Assembly: GCF_009865135.1 (NCBI RefSeq)
Contig: NZ_WWGH01000001.1
Coordinates: 3,906,001 to 3,970,000 of the forward strand
From: Streptomyces sp. SID8374
GTDB lineage: Bacteria > Actinomycetota > Actinomycetes > Streptomycetales > Streptomycetaceae
Reading direction: 5' to 3'
DNA length: 64,000 nt
Positions within the stretch are counted from its first letter, which is position 1. The number at the start of each line of letters is the position of its first letter. The notes beneath the pieces are model-generated. The model was given only the letters and a program-made list of their open reading frames with translations, made no database searches and was not told where the DNA came from. Below are positions 42,338 to 50,537 of the stretch, piece after piece. The position numbers were made by a program, and so were the translations under genes.

Positions 42338-44068
42338 TTGCAGGCCGAAGCCGAAGCGTGCGGCGACGGTATGCCGTCGTCCTTCGACCCCTCGACCGTG
42401 GCCGCCCTGCTGGACGGCAACCCCGCCGGAGTCGCCGTACTCGACGCGAACCTCCGCTACACCTACGTCAACCCCGCGCTCGAACGGCTCAACGGCCTCC
42501 GCGCCGGCGCCCACATCGGCCACACCTTCTCCGAGGTGCTCCCCGAACTCCGCGGCCAGGCCGCCGTCCTGCGCGGCGTCCTGCGTGACGGCGAACCCCG
42601 CGAGCAGACCATCACCGGCCGGACCTGGGCCGCGTCCTCCGCCGAGCCCCGCTTCTGGCGCGCCACCTACCACCGGCTGGAGACGGGCGGGTCCGTCTGC
42701 GGGCTGATGGTGATCGTCGTCGAGATCAGCGACGTCGCCCGGCAGCGGGCGGAGCTGGAGGAGGCCCGGGGCCATGTGGCGCTGCTCTCCACGGCCGCCG
42801 TCCGGATCGGCACCACCCTCGACATGGACACCACCTGCCGGGAGCTGGCCGAGTTCGTGGTGCCCGCCTTCGCCGACGTGGCGGCCGTCGACGTCTTCCC
42901 GCCCGAAGTCGGCCACCCCGTACGCCGCCCCGAGCCCGGTGTCCTGCGGCTGCGCCGGGCCGCGCTGCGGGGCGAGGGGCCTCTCGACGAGCAGGTGCAG
43001 CGGTTCGGATACCCGGGGCAGTACGTCGACTTCGCGGCGGACTCCGCCGTCACCCGCTGCCTCGCCGAGAACGAGCCGGTCCTCGACGACTGGAAGGACC
43101 ACCAGCGCGGCCGCTCCGCCTTCACCTCCGACCGGATCGCCGCCTCCCAGGCCCTCGGGCTGCGCCAGGCGCTCGTCGTCCCGCTCAACGCCCGGGGCCA
43201 CCAGATCGGCTCGCTCAGCCTGGTCCGGGCCGAGAGCTCGCCCGCCTTCACCGACCAGGACATCGTCGTCGCCCGGGAGGTCGCCGGGCGGGCCGCCGTC
43301 GACCTCGACCACGCCCGCCGCTACGACCACGAGCACAGCATCGCCCGCGAGCTCCAGGGCTCCCTGCTCTCCGAACCCCGCGGCCCCCACCCGCACGTCG
43401 AGATCGCCACCCGCTACCTCCCCGCCGACCGGGGCGTCCTGGTGGGCGGCGACTGGTTCGACGTCGTACCGCTCCAGGACGGCCGCCATCTCAAGGCCAT
43501 GGGCGACGTGATGGGCCACGGGGTGGAGGCCGCCGTGGCGATGAGCCACTACCGCTCGCTCCTGCGGCTGCTGGCCGGCGACGACCTGCCGCCGCACCAG
43601 ATCCTGGAGCAGCTGGACGCCATGGTGGAGCGGTCGGGCCTGGACCGGGCGGCGACCTGCCTGCTCGCCGTCGTCGACCGGTTCGGCGGGGTGTGCGAGG
43701 TGGCCAGCGCGGGCCATCTGCCGCCGGTGTTCATCGACCCGGGGGCGGCCGGGGCCCGCATCGTCCGGGTGGAGTCCGGGCCGCCGCTGGGCACCGGCTT
43801 CGGCGGCTACCGGACCACCGCCGTGCCGTGCGGTTCGGGGACGGTGCTGTTCATGTACACCGACGGCCTGGTGGAGCGCCGGGGCGAGGACATCGACGTG
43901 TCCGTGGAGCGGCTGGCCTCGCTGACCCTGCCGCGCACCGGGACGCTGGAGGACCTGCTGGACCGGGTGGTGGACAGGTTCGGCGGGGACGCGGAGGACG
44001 ACATCGCGGTGCTCGCCTCCCGGATCAGGGAGGGGCCGCCGGTGCTGCGGAGGCCCGATCCGACATGA
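42338..44068 (+). CDS. PAS-GAF-PP2C (SpoIIE-type) phosphatase
   Basis: 576 residues from TTG 42338, which has GGAGG 7 nt upstream; ATG 42371 would drop eleven residues. PAS domain about 17-130 (GNPAGVAVLDANLRYTYVNP), GAF about 150-320, SpoIIE/PP2C about 350-570 with GGDWFDVVPLQDGRHLKAMG (metal-binding D), MYTDGLVERRGED and DDIAVLASR. Such Streptomyces proteins dephosphorylate anti-anti-sigma factors in stress signalling. The sensed ligand is unknown, and no anti-sigma gene is adjacent. Confidence 0.94.
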   Translation: MQAEAEACGDGMPSSFDPSTVAALLDGNPAGVAVLDANLRYTYVNPALERLNGLRAGAHIGHTFSEVLPELRGQAAVLRGVLRDGEPREQTITGRTWAASSAEPRFWRATYHRLETGGSVCGLMVIVVEISDVARQRAELEEARGHVALLSTAAVRIGTTLDMDTTCRELAEFVVPAFADVAAVDVFPPEVGHPVRRPEPGVLRLRRAALRGEGPLDEQVQRFGYPGQYVDFAADSAVTRCLAENEPVLDDWKDHQRGRSAFTSDRIAASQALGLRQALVVPLNARGHQIGSLSLVRAESSPAFTDQDIVVAREVAGRAAVDLDHARRYDHEHSIARELQGSLLSEPRGPHPHVEIATRYLPADRGVLVGGDWFDVVPLQDGRHLKAMGDVMGHGVEAAVAMSHYRSLLRLLAGDDLPPHQILEQLDAMVERSGLDRAATCLLAVVDRFGGVCEVASAGHLPPVFIDPGAAGARIVRVESGPPLGTGFGGYRTTAVPCGSGTVLFMYTDGLVERRGEDIDVSVERLASLTLPRTGTLEDLLDRVVDRFGGDAEDDIAVLASRIREGPPVLRRPDPT

Positions 44069-44079
44069 GAGCTGGTTGT

Positions 44080-44940
44080 TCAGCCCAGCTCCAGGCTGGT
44101 GATGCCGTAGTACCCGCCCCGGTCGATCACCGGCTCCGGGCCCGTGTACATCCGGGCCGTGTCGAACGACGGCGTCAGGCCCAGCACGCCCGCGAGCCGT
44201 ACGGCCGCCGGGTTGACGTCCGGTACGTCGACCGCCACCGCCCCGTCCGGCACCGTCGCCGCGAGCGCGCTCACCAGGGCCGCCGCCACCGCCGGGGACG
44301 CGGCGTAGAGCGGGCCGATCCGGGAGGCCGCCCGGCAGGCGCGTACCGCCCCGAGGCCCTGGAGCTCCCCGTCCCGGACCGCCGCCAGCGCGGTGCGGCC
44401 CGGCGCGGTGATCCAGGACGCCAGGAAGCCGTCGCGGGGCGCCGGGAAGAACCGCCGGTCGTACGCGGCGAGGTGCGCGAACGGTACGGTCCGGGCGTCG
44501 ACCAGCGAGGTGCCGGGCGGCGGTGCGATGTCCGTCGGCGGGGTGCCCTCGTACCGGGCGTTGCTCCAGCAGGTACGGAAGCCGGAGCGGCGGTAGTTGT
44601 CCTGCTGTGCGGGCACCCCGTCCAGCCCGACGTTGCGGCCGGAGAGCCGGTCCGTCCCGGCCTGCCAGGTGCGCAGCCCGTACCCCTGGCCGCGCAGGTG
44701 GGGGCGGGTCAGATAGAAGCCCAGGAAGCCGTGGTCGGGGCCGTACCGCACGACGGAGACGGAGGTGACCGGTACGCCGTCGAGGCGGCCGATCAGGAAG
44801 CCGCCCGGGTCGGTCGGGAAGAAGACCCCGCCGTCGGCGAGGCCCGGGTTCCAGCCCTCCTCGTGGGCCCAGACGCCCAGCGTCACGATGTCCTCGGCGC
44901 TGGCCGCGGTGATCTCGAAGTCCTCGACGGGGTTCGGCAC
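44080..44940 (-). CDS. GNAT acetyltransferase, two-domain
   Basis: 286 residues from GTG 44940. N-terminal GNAT domain about 1-140 (DFEITAASAEDIVTLGVWA; LTRPHLRGQGYGLRTWQA is the acetyl-CoA loop), C-terminal YitH-like half about 150-286. The substrate is not predictable. Converges with the PP2C gene, 11 bp between stops. Confidence 0.92.
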   Translation of the reverse strand: MPNPVEDFEITAASAEDIVTLGVWAHEEGWNPGLADGGVFFPTDPGGFLIGRLDGVPVTSVSVVRYGPDHGFLGFYLTRPHLRGQGYGLRTWQAGTDRLSGRNVGLDGVPAQQDNYRRSGFRTCWSNARYEGTPPTDIAPPPGTSLVDARTVPFAHLAAYDRRFFPAPRDGFLASWITAPGRTALAAVRDGELQGLGAVRACRAASRIGPLYAASPAVAAALVSALAATVPDGAVAVDVPDVNPAAVRLAGVLGLTPSFDTARMYTGPEPVIDRGGYYGITSLELG

Positions 44941-45009
44941 GGCACAGTCGTACCCAGGGCGTGGGCGGTTCAGTGATCCGTGGTTACGCCGTTGGAGTGG
45001 TCGCCGCCC

Positions 45010-45258
45010 CTATGCCGTCTCCGCGTTCTCCCGGCGCCGGCCGCGCAGCTGCCGCAGGATCAGCGCGGCCGAGGTGATCAGCGGCAGCATCCCCGCCACC
45101 GCGTCGGCCGTGTTCAGCCTGTCGTGCGAGCCCTTGGCCCGGCGCACCTGCTTCGAGGCCCTGAGCACGGCGAGCGCGCTGCTGCCCAGGCTCAGCGCGA
45201 GCCCCACCTTGCTGCCGCGCAGGCCCTTGGCGGGCGCGGAGCGGTTCTTCTTCGCCAT
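45010..45258 (-). CDS. Small basic protein with hydrophobic segments, unknown
   Basis: 82 residues from ATG 45258 with GGAGG. Highly basic head (MAKKNRSAPAKGLRGSK), then LALSLGSSALAVLRASKQVR, KGSHDRLNTADAVAGMLPLI and a basic tail. Perhaps a membrane-surface protein. No family recognised. Confidence 0.75.
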   Translation of the reverse strand: MAKKNRSAPAKGLRGSKVGLALSLGSSALAVLRASKQVRRAKGSHDRLNTADAVAGMLPLITSAALILRQLRGRRRENAETA

Positions 45259-45365
45259 CGGAGGTACCTCCACGAGGTGCGGGGCGGGGTGTTCCGGACT
45301 CGCCCGTTCCACGTAACCGGGTCAGCCCCGCCCCCGCAAACGGACCCGCCCCCGCGACCGGCCGT

Positions 45366-46892
45366 TCACCATCCCGTCCAGAGCAGGTGGTTGATCAGCA
45401 GCGCCGGGACCACCGACGCCACCAGCCAGTACCGGGCCGTCCGGGCGGGCAGCAGGGCGGCGGAGGGCAGCAGCCACAGCAGGAACGGCTGCCAGATGCG
45501 CTCGGTCTCCGCCTTGCTCATCCCGGAGAGGTCGGCGGCGAGCAGCGCCACCAGCGCCGCGAGGACGAGCAGCGCCAGCCGTTGAGCGGGGGCGTGCGGT
45601 GCCGGCCGCTGGGCCGGGGCGTGCGGTGCCCTGTCGCCCGTGCGTCGTACGCCCCCGGCGCGTGTACGGAGTTCCCGTACGGCCCCGAAGGCGTACGACG
45701 CACTCCGGCGCACTCCGGCGACCGCCGCCAGGCCCGCCGCGAGGACGGCGCAGGCGAGGTTGGCCCAGACCCAGTACGCGTACGGGCGCACGCCCCCCGC
45801 GCCCTGGTAGTACCGCTCCACCAGCAGGTGGTACGCCGTCCACCAGTTGAACCCGGCCAGCGTGAAGGCGACCGGCACCACCAGCGCGCCCAGAAGGAAC
45901 GGGACCACCGGGCGGGCCGTCCGCGCGAGCACCAGGACCGCGAGCAGGACCGCCGCCATCAGCCCCAGCCCGTAACTGAGGTAGCAGGTCCACCCGAACA
46001 GCAGGCCCCCGCCCACCGCCGCGACCCCCGGGAAGCGGACCCGGCGCGTCGCCGCGAGCGCGAGCAGCGCCACCGACCAGGCGGCGACGGCGGTGAAGTA
46101 CCCGTCGGCGGAGACGCCCGCCCACACGGCCGCCGGGGCGAGGACCAGGAAGGGCGCCGCCCGCCGGGCCAGGTGCTCACCGGCCAGGACGCGCACGGTG
46201 ATCAGGGCGGCCAGCACCGCCGAACTGCCCACGACGACACACCAGACGGCCGCCCACGCACCCCCGCCGAGCCCGATCCGGTCCAGCCAGACGAAGGTCA
46301 GCGTGGCGCCCGGCGGGTGGCCGGCGACATGGGCGGGCCAGTTGCCGGGCTCGCCGATCACGATGTGGTTGGTGAAGTCGCGCAGGGTGGCGGGGATGTC
46401 GTCGAAGCGGTCGATGACCCGCAGGTACTCGTGCTTGGTGGTGAGGCGCCGCTCCACCCCCCGGTACCAGCCGTCGATCAGCGCCATCGAGAAGACCCAG
46501 GCGGTGGACCCGGCCCAGGCCGTCGCGAGCAGTCCGCGCCACGGCAGCCGGGCGGCGAGCGGCGGGCCGTACGCGATCACCAGCACGGCCATGGTCAGCG
46601 CGGCGGGGGTGCCGGGGCCGAGGTGCGGGTCCCAGGAGGCCAGGAGGGGCGGCCACTGGACCTGGAGGGTGCCGGTCCGGTTCTGGACGTACCGGCCGAT
46701 CAGGATCGCGGCGGCGACGAGCAGGGCCGCGAGGGCGGCGGCGGTGAGGTCGTGGCGCCGGGCGCGGGCGTCGTCCGGTGGCGGGGGGCTTCCGGCCGCG
46801 GCCAGGGCGCCCGTAGGTACGCCGGGCTCGGTCCTCTCGGTGTTCTCAGCGGTGTCCTTGGTGCTGTCCTCGGTGCTGTCCTCGGTCTTCAC
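45366..46892 (-). CDS. GT-C-like polytopic membrane protein
   Basis: 508 residues from GTG 46892. An acidic/Thr head with EDST repeats (about 1-45), then about 11 TMs. A large first loop holds DGWYRGVERRLTTKHEYLRV and the late region SGMSKAETERIWQPFLLWLL, features of mannosyl/arabinosyl GT-C transferases or their relatives. It may use polyprenyl-phosphate sugars outside the membrane. TAGCGT lies 6 nt before the GTG, so it is leaderless. Divergent from the molybdoenzyme gene. Confidence 0.82.
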   Translation of the reverse strand: MKTEDSTEDSTKDTAENTERTEPGVPTGALAAAGSPPPPDDARARRHDLTAAALAALLVAAAILIGRYVQNRTGTLQVQWPPLLASWDPHLGPGTPAALTMAVLVIAYGPPLAARLPWRGLLATAWAGSTAWVFSMALIDGWYRGVERRLTTKHEYLRVIDRFDDIPATLRDFTNHIVIGEPGNWPAHVAGHPPGATLTFVWLDRIGLGGGAWAAVWCVVVGSSAVLAALITVRVLAGEHLARRAAPFLVLAPAAVWAGVSADGYFTAVAAWSVALLALAATRRVRFPGVAAVGGGLLFGWTCYLSYGLGLMAAVLLAVLVLARTARPVVPFLLGALVVPVAFTLAGFNWWTAYHLLVERYYQGAGGVRPYAYWVWANLACAVLAAGLAAVAGVRRSASYAFGAVRELRTRAGGVRRTGDRAPHAPAQRPAPHAPAQRLALLVLAALVALLAADLSGMSKAETERIWQPFLLWLLPSAALLPARTARYWLVASVVPALLINHLLWTGW

Positions 46893-46904
46893 GCTGGCAC
46901 GCTA
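46893..46904 (-). promoter_or_regulatory. -10 of leaderless GT-C gene
   Basis: TAGCGT (46904-46899 on the minus strand) then 6 nt to GTG 46892. Confidence 0.55.
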
Positions 46905-47020
46905 TGCACGCCGGGCCGTGATCCGGTGGTACGACAGGGCCCGCGCCCGGGCACTGGGCCGTACGGGCGGCGCCGGGGCGAAGCGGGAGCCGGGGCCGCT
47001 CCCGTACGGGCTCCGGCGCC

Positions 47021-47033
47021 TAGCGTCGGGACC
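47021..47033 (+). promoter_or_regulatory. -10 of leaderless molybdoenzyme gene
   Basis: TAGCGT at 47021-47026, 7 nt before ATG 47034. No ribosome site. Confidence 0.6.
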
Positions 47034-48290
47034 ATGCCCCTGCCCGACCTCCGCCGCCTCCGTGGCGTCCGCCCGCGTACGCCCGCCGACCCCGCCTTCT
47101 GGCGCAGCCCGGTGCGCGGGGTGCGGTTCACGGCGGTGCTGGGGCTGGTCCTGCTCGTCGGGCTCACCGTGGTGGCCGTGACCGGACTGCTCTCGTACGC
47201 CGCCTACAACCCGGACCTGAACGCGGCCAACGACTCCACGCCCGACAAGGGGTGGCTCGGCTTCTACCTGTTCGCCTGGCCGACCGGGCCGCACTGGCTC
47301 TACCGGCTGACCCAGGGGGTGCACGTCACCCTCGGGATCGTGCTCGTACCCGTGCTGCTGGCGAAGCTCTGGTCGGTGATCCCGAAGCTGTTCGCGCTGC
47401 CGCCCGTACGGTCCGTGGCGCACGCCCTGGAGCGGCTCTCGCTGCTCCTCCTGGTGGGCGGGGCGCTGTTCCAGTTCCTCACCGGGCTGCTCAACATCCA
47501 GCTGGACTATCTGTTCCCGGGGTCGTTCTACCGGCTGCACTTCTACGGGGCGTGGGTGTTCCTGGCCGGGTTCGTCGCGCACACCGCCCTCAAACTGCCG
47601 CGTGCGGTACGGGTGTTGAGACGCGGGGTACCGTCCGGTCAGGCCGACGAGCTGGCCTCGCCCGATCCGCTGCCGCCGACCATCTCCCGGCGCGGGGCCT
47701 TCGCGATGGTCGGGGCCGGGTCGCTGCTCCTGCTGCTCACCTCGGCCGGGCGGAGCTTCGACGGGACGCTGCGCCGGACCGCGCTGCTCACCCCGCGCGG
47801 CGGTACGGAACCCGGGCCCGGCGGCTTCCAGATCAACAAGACGGCCGCCGCCGTCCGGATCACCGCGGCGGACCGGGGCGAGGCGTGGCGGCTGCGGGTG
47901 CGCGGGCCCGCCGGTGAATTCAGCTTCTCCCGCGAGGAGTTGCTGGCCATGGAGCTGCACACCGCCGCGCTCCCGATCGCCTGTGTGGAGGGCTGGTCCA
48001 CCTCCGACCAGCTCTGGCGCGGGGTGCGGCTGCGGGATCTGGCGGTGATCGCCGGATATCCGGACCGGCCGCCGGGCGTGTTCGTGGAGTCGATCCAGCG
48101 CCGGGGGCCCTTCCGCAAGGCCGCCCTGCGCGACAACCAGGTCCGGGACCATCGGTCGCTGCTCGCGCTGGAGGTCAACGGCGCGCCCCTGACGGCCGAT
48201 CACGGCCACCCGGCCCGGATCATCGTGCCGGCCGCGCCCGGGGTGCTGAACACCAAGTGGGTCGGGTCGCTGACGTTCGGGGAGCTGTGA
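47034..48290 (+). CDS. Molybdopterin oxidoreductase fused to cytochrome-b-like domain
   Basis: 418 residues. The first ~200 carry four TMs (about 29-55, 94-116, 135-155, 165-190) with His in TM2 (GVHVTLG) and in TM4 (RLHFYGAW and VAHTAL), positions fitting haem ligands. A twin-arginine motif ISRRGAF (217-223) and a fifth TM (AMVGAGSLLLLLTSAG) follow. Residues about 265-418 are a sulfite-oxidase/MsrP-type Mo domain with the Mo-ligand Cys317 (IACVEGWS). Four TMs would leave the RR in the cytosol, so TM5 plus a folded Mo domain could be exported by Tat. Likely electron donor to or from an extracytoplasmic substrate. Confidence 0.9.
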   Translation: MPLPDLRRLRGVRPRTPADPAFWRSPVRGVRFTAVLGLVLLVGLTVVAVTGLLSYAAYNPDLNAANDSTPDKGWLGFYLFAWPTGPHWLYRLTQGVHVTLGIVLVPVLLAKLWSVIPKLFALPPVRSVAHALERLSLLLLVGGALFQFLTGLLNIQLDYLFPGSFYRLHFYGAWVFLAGFVAHTALKLPRAVRVLRRGVPSGQADELASPDPLPPTISRRGAFAMVGAGSLLLLLTSAGRSFDGTLRRTALLTPRGGTEPGPGGFQINKTAAAVRITAADRGEAWRLRVRGPAGEFSFSREELLAMELHTAALPIACVEGWSTSDQLWRGVRLRDLAVIAGYPDRPPGVFVESIQRRGPFRKAALRDNQVRDHRSLLALEVNGAPLTADHGHPARIIVPAAPGVLNTKWVGSLTFGEL

Positions 48291-48835
48291 TGTCCACGAG
48301 AGAGCCCACGGGAGCGTCCACGAGAGTGGCACGGCCCCGGCGCGCGCCGTTCTCCGTACGCCGGTGGTACGGCGAGGGGCCGCTGCACCTGCTCCTGCTG
48401 GCGGCCACCTTCTGCCTGGCCGGATACGCGGGCGTGCGCCTCCTGGAAGGCGACACCCTCGCCATCCTGCTCTGGTTCGCCGGATCGGCGGTGCTGCACG
48501 ATCTGGTGCTGCTCCCGGTGTACGCGGGGGCCGACCGGGCCCTGCGCGCGGCGCTGGGGCCGCGCCGGGCTCTGGTCAACTTCGTCCGCGTACCGGTGTT
48601 CCTCTCCGCGCTGCTCCTGCTGATCTGGTTCCCGCTGATCACCCGGCGGACGGCACGGCGGTACGAGGCCGCCTCCGGCACCACGCCGGACGTCTACCTC
48701 TCCAACTGGCTGCTGATCACCGGCGTGCTGTTCGCGCTCTCCGCGCTCTGGCTGGTGGTCCGTGCGCTCCGCTCCCGTACGGGGTGGCGGGGGCGGCGCA
48801 GGGAGACGAAGGCCCGGCCCTCCGCGCTCCACTGA
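48290..48835 (+). CDS. Four-TM membrane protein coupled to molybdoenzyme
   Basis: 181 residues; its ATG shares the A of the preceding TGA (TGATG), so translation is coupled. A basic head (RVARPRRAPFSVRRWYGEG), TMs at about 36-56, 62-80, 97-118 and 138-160, and a basic tail. Possibly an accessory or quinone-side subunit of the oxidoreductase. The 3' 142 bp overlap the convergent methyltransferase gene. Confidence 0.75.
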   Translation: MSTREPTGASTRVARPRRAPFSVRRWYGEGPLHLLLLAATFCLAGYAGVRLLEGDTLAILLWFAGSAVLHDLVLLPVYAGADRALRAALGPRRALVNFVRVPVFLSALLLLIWFPLITRRTARRYEAASGTTPDVYLSNWLLITGVLFALSALWLVVRALRSRTGWRGRRRETKARPSALH

Positions 48836-49728
48836 TCGGCCGGGCGCCAGCCGCACGCCCCGGCGTACCGCAGCAGCGCCGGGGTGCCGATCCGCGCCCA
48901 GGGGAACGGCCGGTCCGCCGGGCCGGGCGCGGGCTTCTCCGCCGGGGTGCGCAGGCCGTCGTCCAGGTGGACCTGGACGCGTTCGTCGATGTCGAGGGGC
49001 GAGGTCTCCGCGATCAGGAGCCCGCCGGTGGAGAGGAGATCGGCCGCCCGCTCCAGCAGGGCGGCCGGGTCTCCGCCGATGCCGATGTTGCCGTCGACGA
49101 GGAGCAGGGTGCCCCAGCGGCCCTCCCCCGGCAGCGGATCGAAGACGCTGCGGAGCAGGGCGGAGCCGCCGATGCGCCGGGTGCGGGCGACGGCCGCCTC
49201 GCTGACGTCGATGCCGAGCGCCCGGTGGCCCAGCGCGGTCAGCTCCGCGACCAGCCGCCCGGGGCCGCAGCCGATGTCCAGCACCGGGCCCTCGCACCGG
49301 TGCAGTGCGGAGAGGTCGGCGGCGCCCGCCTCGGAGCACCAGCGCTCCACCTCCAGGGGCAGCAGCCAGCCGTCGCTCCGGCGGAGGAAGAGCGGGCCGC
49401 GGCCGTTGCGGAGGGCGTTGGCGTACGGGTCGGTGCCCCAGGGGGCGGTACGGGACTCGGCAGCGCCGTGGGGGTCGGCGGACCGGGTGGCCCCGGGGGT
49501 GTCGGCGGGCCGAGCCGTCCCGGGGGCGTCGGGGGACCGGGTGGTTCCGGGGGCGTCGGCGGTCTCCCGGTGCTCCTGCGGGGCTGTGGTCGTGCTCGTC
49601 GCGGTGGAGTTCGCCGTGGCCGTGGCCGTGGCGGTGGTCGTGGTCGTGGCGGTGCCTGTGGTCGTAGTCGTGGCGGTGCCTGTGGTCGTGGCCGTACGGG
49701 ACGACGACGGCGGCAGCATCGTGCTCAT
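48694..49728 (-). CDS. Class I SAM-dependent methyltransferase
   Basis: 344 residues from ATG 49728. The first ~100 are Thr/Ala low complexity (TATTTGTATTTTTGT then DAPGTTRSP-like octapeptide repeats). The Rossmann fold begins near residue 145 with VLDIGCGPGRLVAELTALG (SAM loop), acidic GIDVSEAAV, and ETSPLDIDERVQVH. Fourth of the tightly packed set with GT2 and DUF2064 (ATGA overlap). The last ~45 codons overlap the opposite-strand membrane gene. Confidence 0.88.
   Translation of the reverse strand: MSTMLPPSSSRTATTTGTATTTTTGTATTTTTATATATANSTATSTTTAPQEHRETADAPGTTRSPDAPGTARPADTPGATRSADPHGAAESRTAPWGTDPYANALRNGRGPLFLRRSDGWLLPLEVERWCSEAGAADLSALHRCEGPVLDIGCGPGRLVAELTALGHRALGIDVSEAAVARTRRIGGSALLRSVFDPLPGEGRWGTLLLVDGNIGIGGDPAALLERAADLLSTGGLLIAETSPLDIDERVQVHLDDGLRTPAEKPAPGPADRPFPWARIGTPALLRYAGACGWRPADQWSAEGRAFVSLRRPRHPVRERSARTTSQSAESANSTPVISSQLER
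49480..49690. repeat. Low-complexity repeats in methyltransferase head
   Basis: GTCGTGGCGGTGCCTGTGGT occurs twice (near 49643 and 49670) inside a GTGGTCGTG run. GGGGGTGTCGGCGGGC-like units recur between 49495 and 49560. These encode Thr/Ala and (S/T)PDAPGT repeats. Such tracts tend to expand or shrink. Confidence 0.65.
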
Positions 49729-50537
49729 CGCACCCCCGCCCCCGCCCCGGTCAGCCGGCCGAGCGCCGCGGCGAACCGGCCGCCCGGCGCGTCGGCCGCC
49801 ACCCGATGGGCGTCGGACGCGGTGTCCACGTCGAGGAGGACCGGCAGGTCCCGTACCGACAGACCGGCCTCCACCAGCCGGCGCCGCTGCACCGCACCGG
49901 TCTCCGGGACGGACATGGGCACCCCCCGGAGCAGGGCGGGATCGGGTTGCGCGAGGCCCAGCGCCCAGAAGCCGCCGTCCTCGGCGGGGCCGAACCAGGC
50001 GTCGCAGCCCTCCCAGGCGTCCGGGGCGAGCGCGGGGGCGAGCAGGGCCGGGGTGATCTGCGGGGTGTCCATGCCGACCAGGAGGGCCGGCCCGGTACAC
50101 CTCCCGAAGGCCGCCGCGAGCCGCTCGTCCAGCCCGCCGCCGCTCTGCGGGACCACCTCGATGCCCGGCGGCACCCAGGGGCCCGGCCGCCCGTCGAGGA
50201 CCAGGACGCGGCGCCGGGCGGGGAGGGCGAGCACGGTCTCCAGGGTGTCCGCGAGGGCGGCGGCGGCCAGCTCGGCGGCCTCGGCGGGGGAGAAGGGCGG
50301 ACAGAGCCGGGTCTTGACCCGCCCGGGAACCGGCTCCTTCGCGATGACCAACAGCTCGGTGGGGCCGGTGGGCCCGCACGCGGCGGGCTCGGCGGGTCCG
50401 TACGCGGCGGGCTCGGCGGGTCCGTACGCGGCGGGCTCGGTGGGTCCGTACCCGGCCGGGCCGTCAAGGTCGTGCGCGCCAGGGCCGGTGGGCCCATGCG
50501 CGGTGGGTTCGTACTCCGTGGGTCCGTACGCGCTCAT
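49725..50537 (-). CDS. DUF2064/TIGR04282 glycosyltransferase-like protein
   Basis: 270 residues from ATG 50537. A Gly/Pro/Tyr-rich head of ~45 residues (TEPAAYGPAEPAAYGPAEPA) precedes the nucleotide-sugar-transferase-like fold: LLVIAKEPVPGRVKTRLCPP, LVGMDTPQITPALL, GPAEDGGFWALGL. The family is annotated with arsenosugar-type biosynthesis in other bacteria, always near a GT2 enzyme as here. No arsenic gene is visible, so the sugar chemistry is open. Overlaps both neighbours by ATGA. Confidence 0.88.
   Translation of the reverse strand: MSAYGPTEYEPTAHGPTGPGAHDLDGPAGYGPTEPAAYGPAEPAAYGPAEPAACGPTGPTELLVIAKEPVPGRVKTRLCPPFSPAEAAELAAAALADTLETVLALPARRRVLVLDGRPGPWVPPGIEVVPQSGGGLDERLAAAFGRCTGPALLVGMDTPQITPALLAPALAPDAWEGCDAWFGPAEDGGFWALGLAQPDPALLRGVPMSVPETGAVQRRRLVEAGLSVRDLPVLLDVDTASDAHRVAADAPGGRFAAALGRLTGAGAGVR

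Noticed and set aside
42371-42373. ATG as start of the PAS-GAF-PP2C gene
   Set aside because: No ribosome site near it, whereas TTG 42338 has GGAGG at 7 nt.
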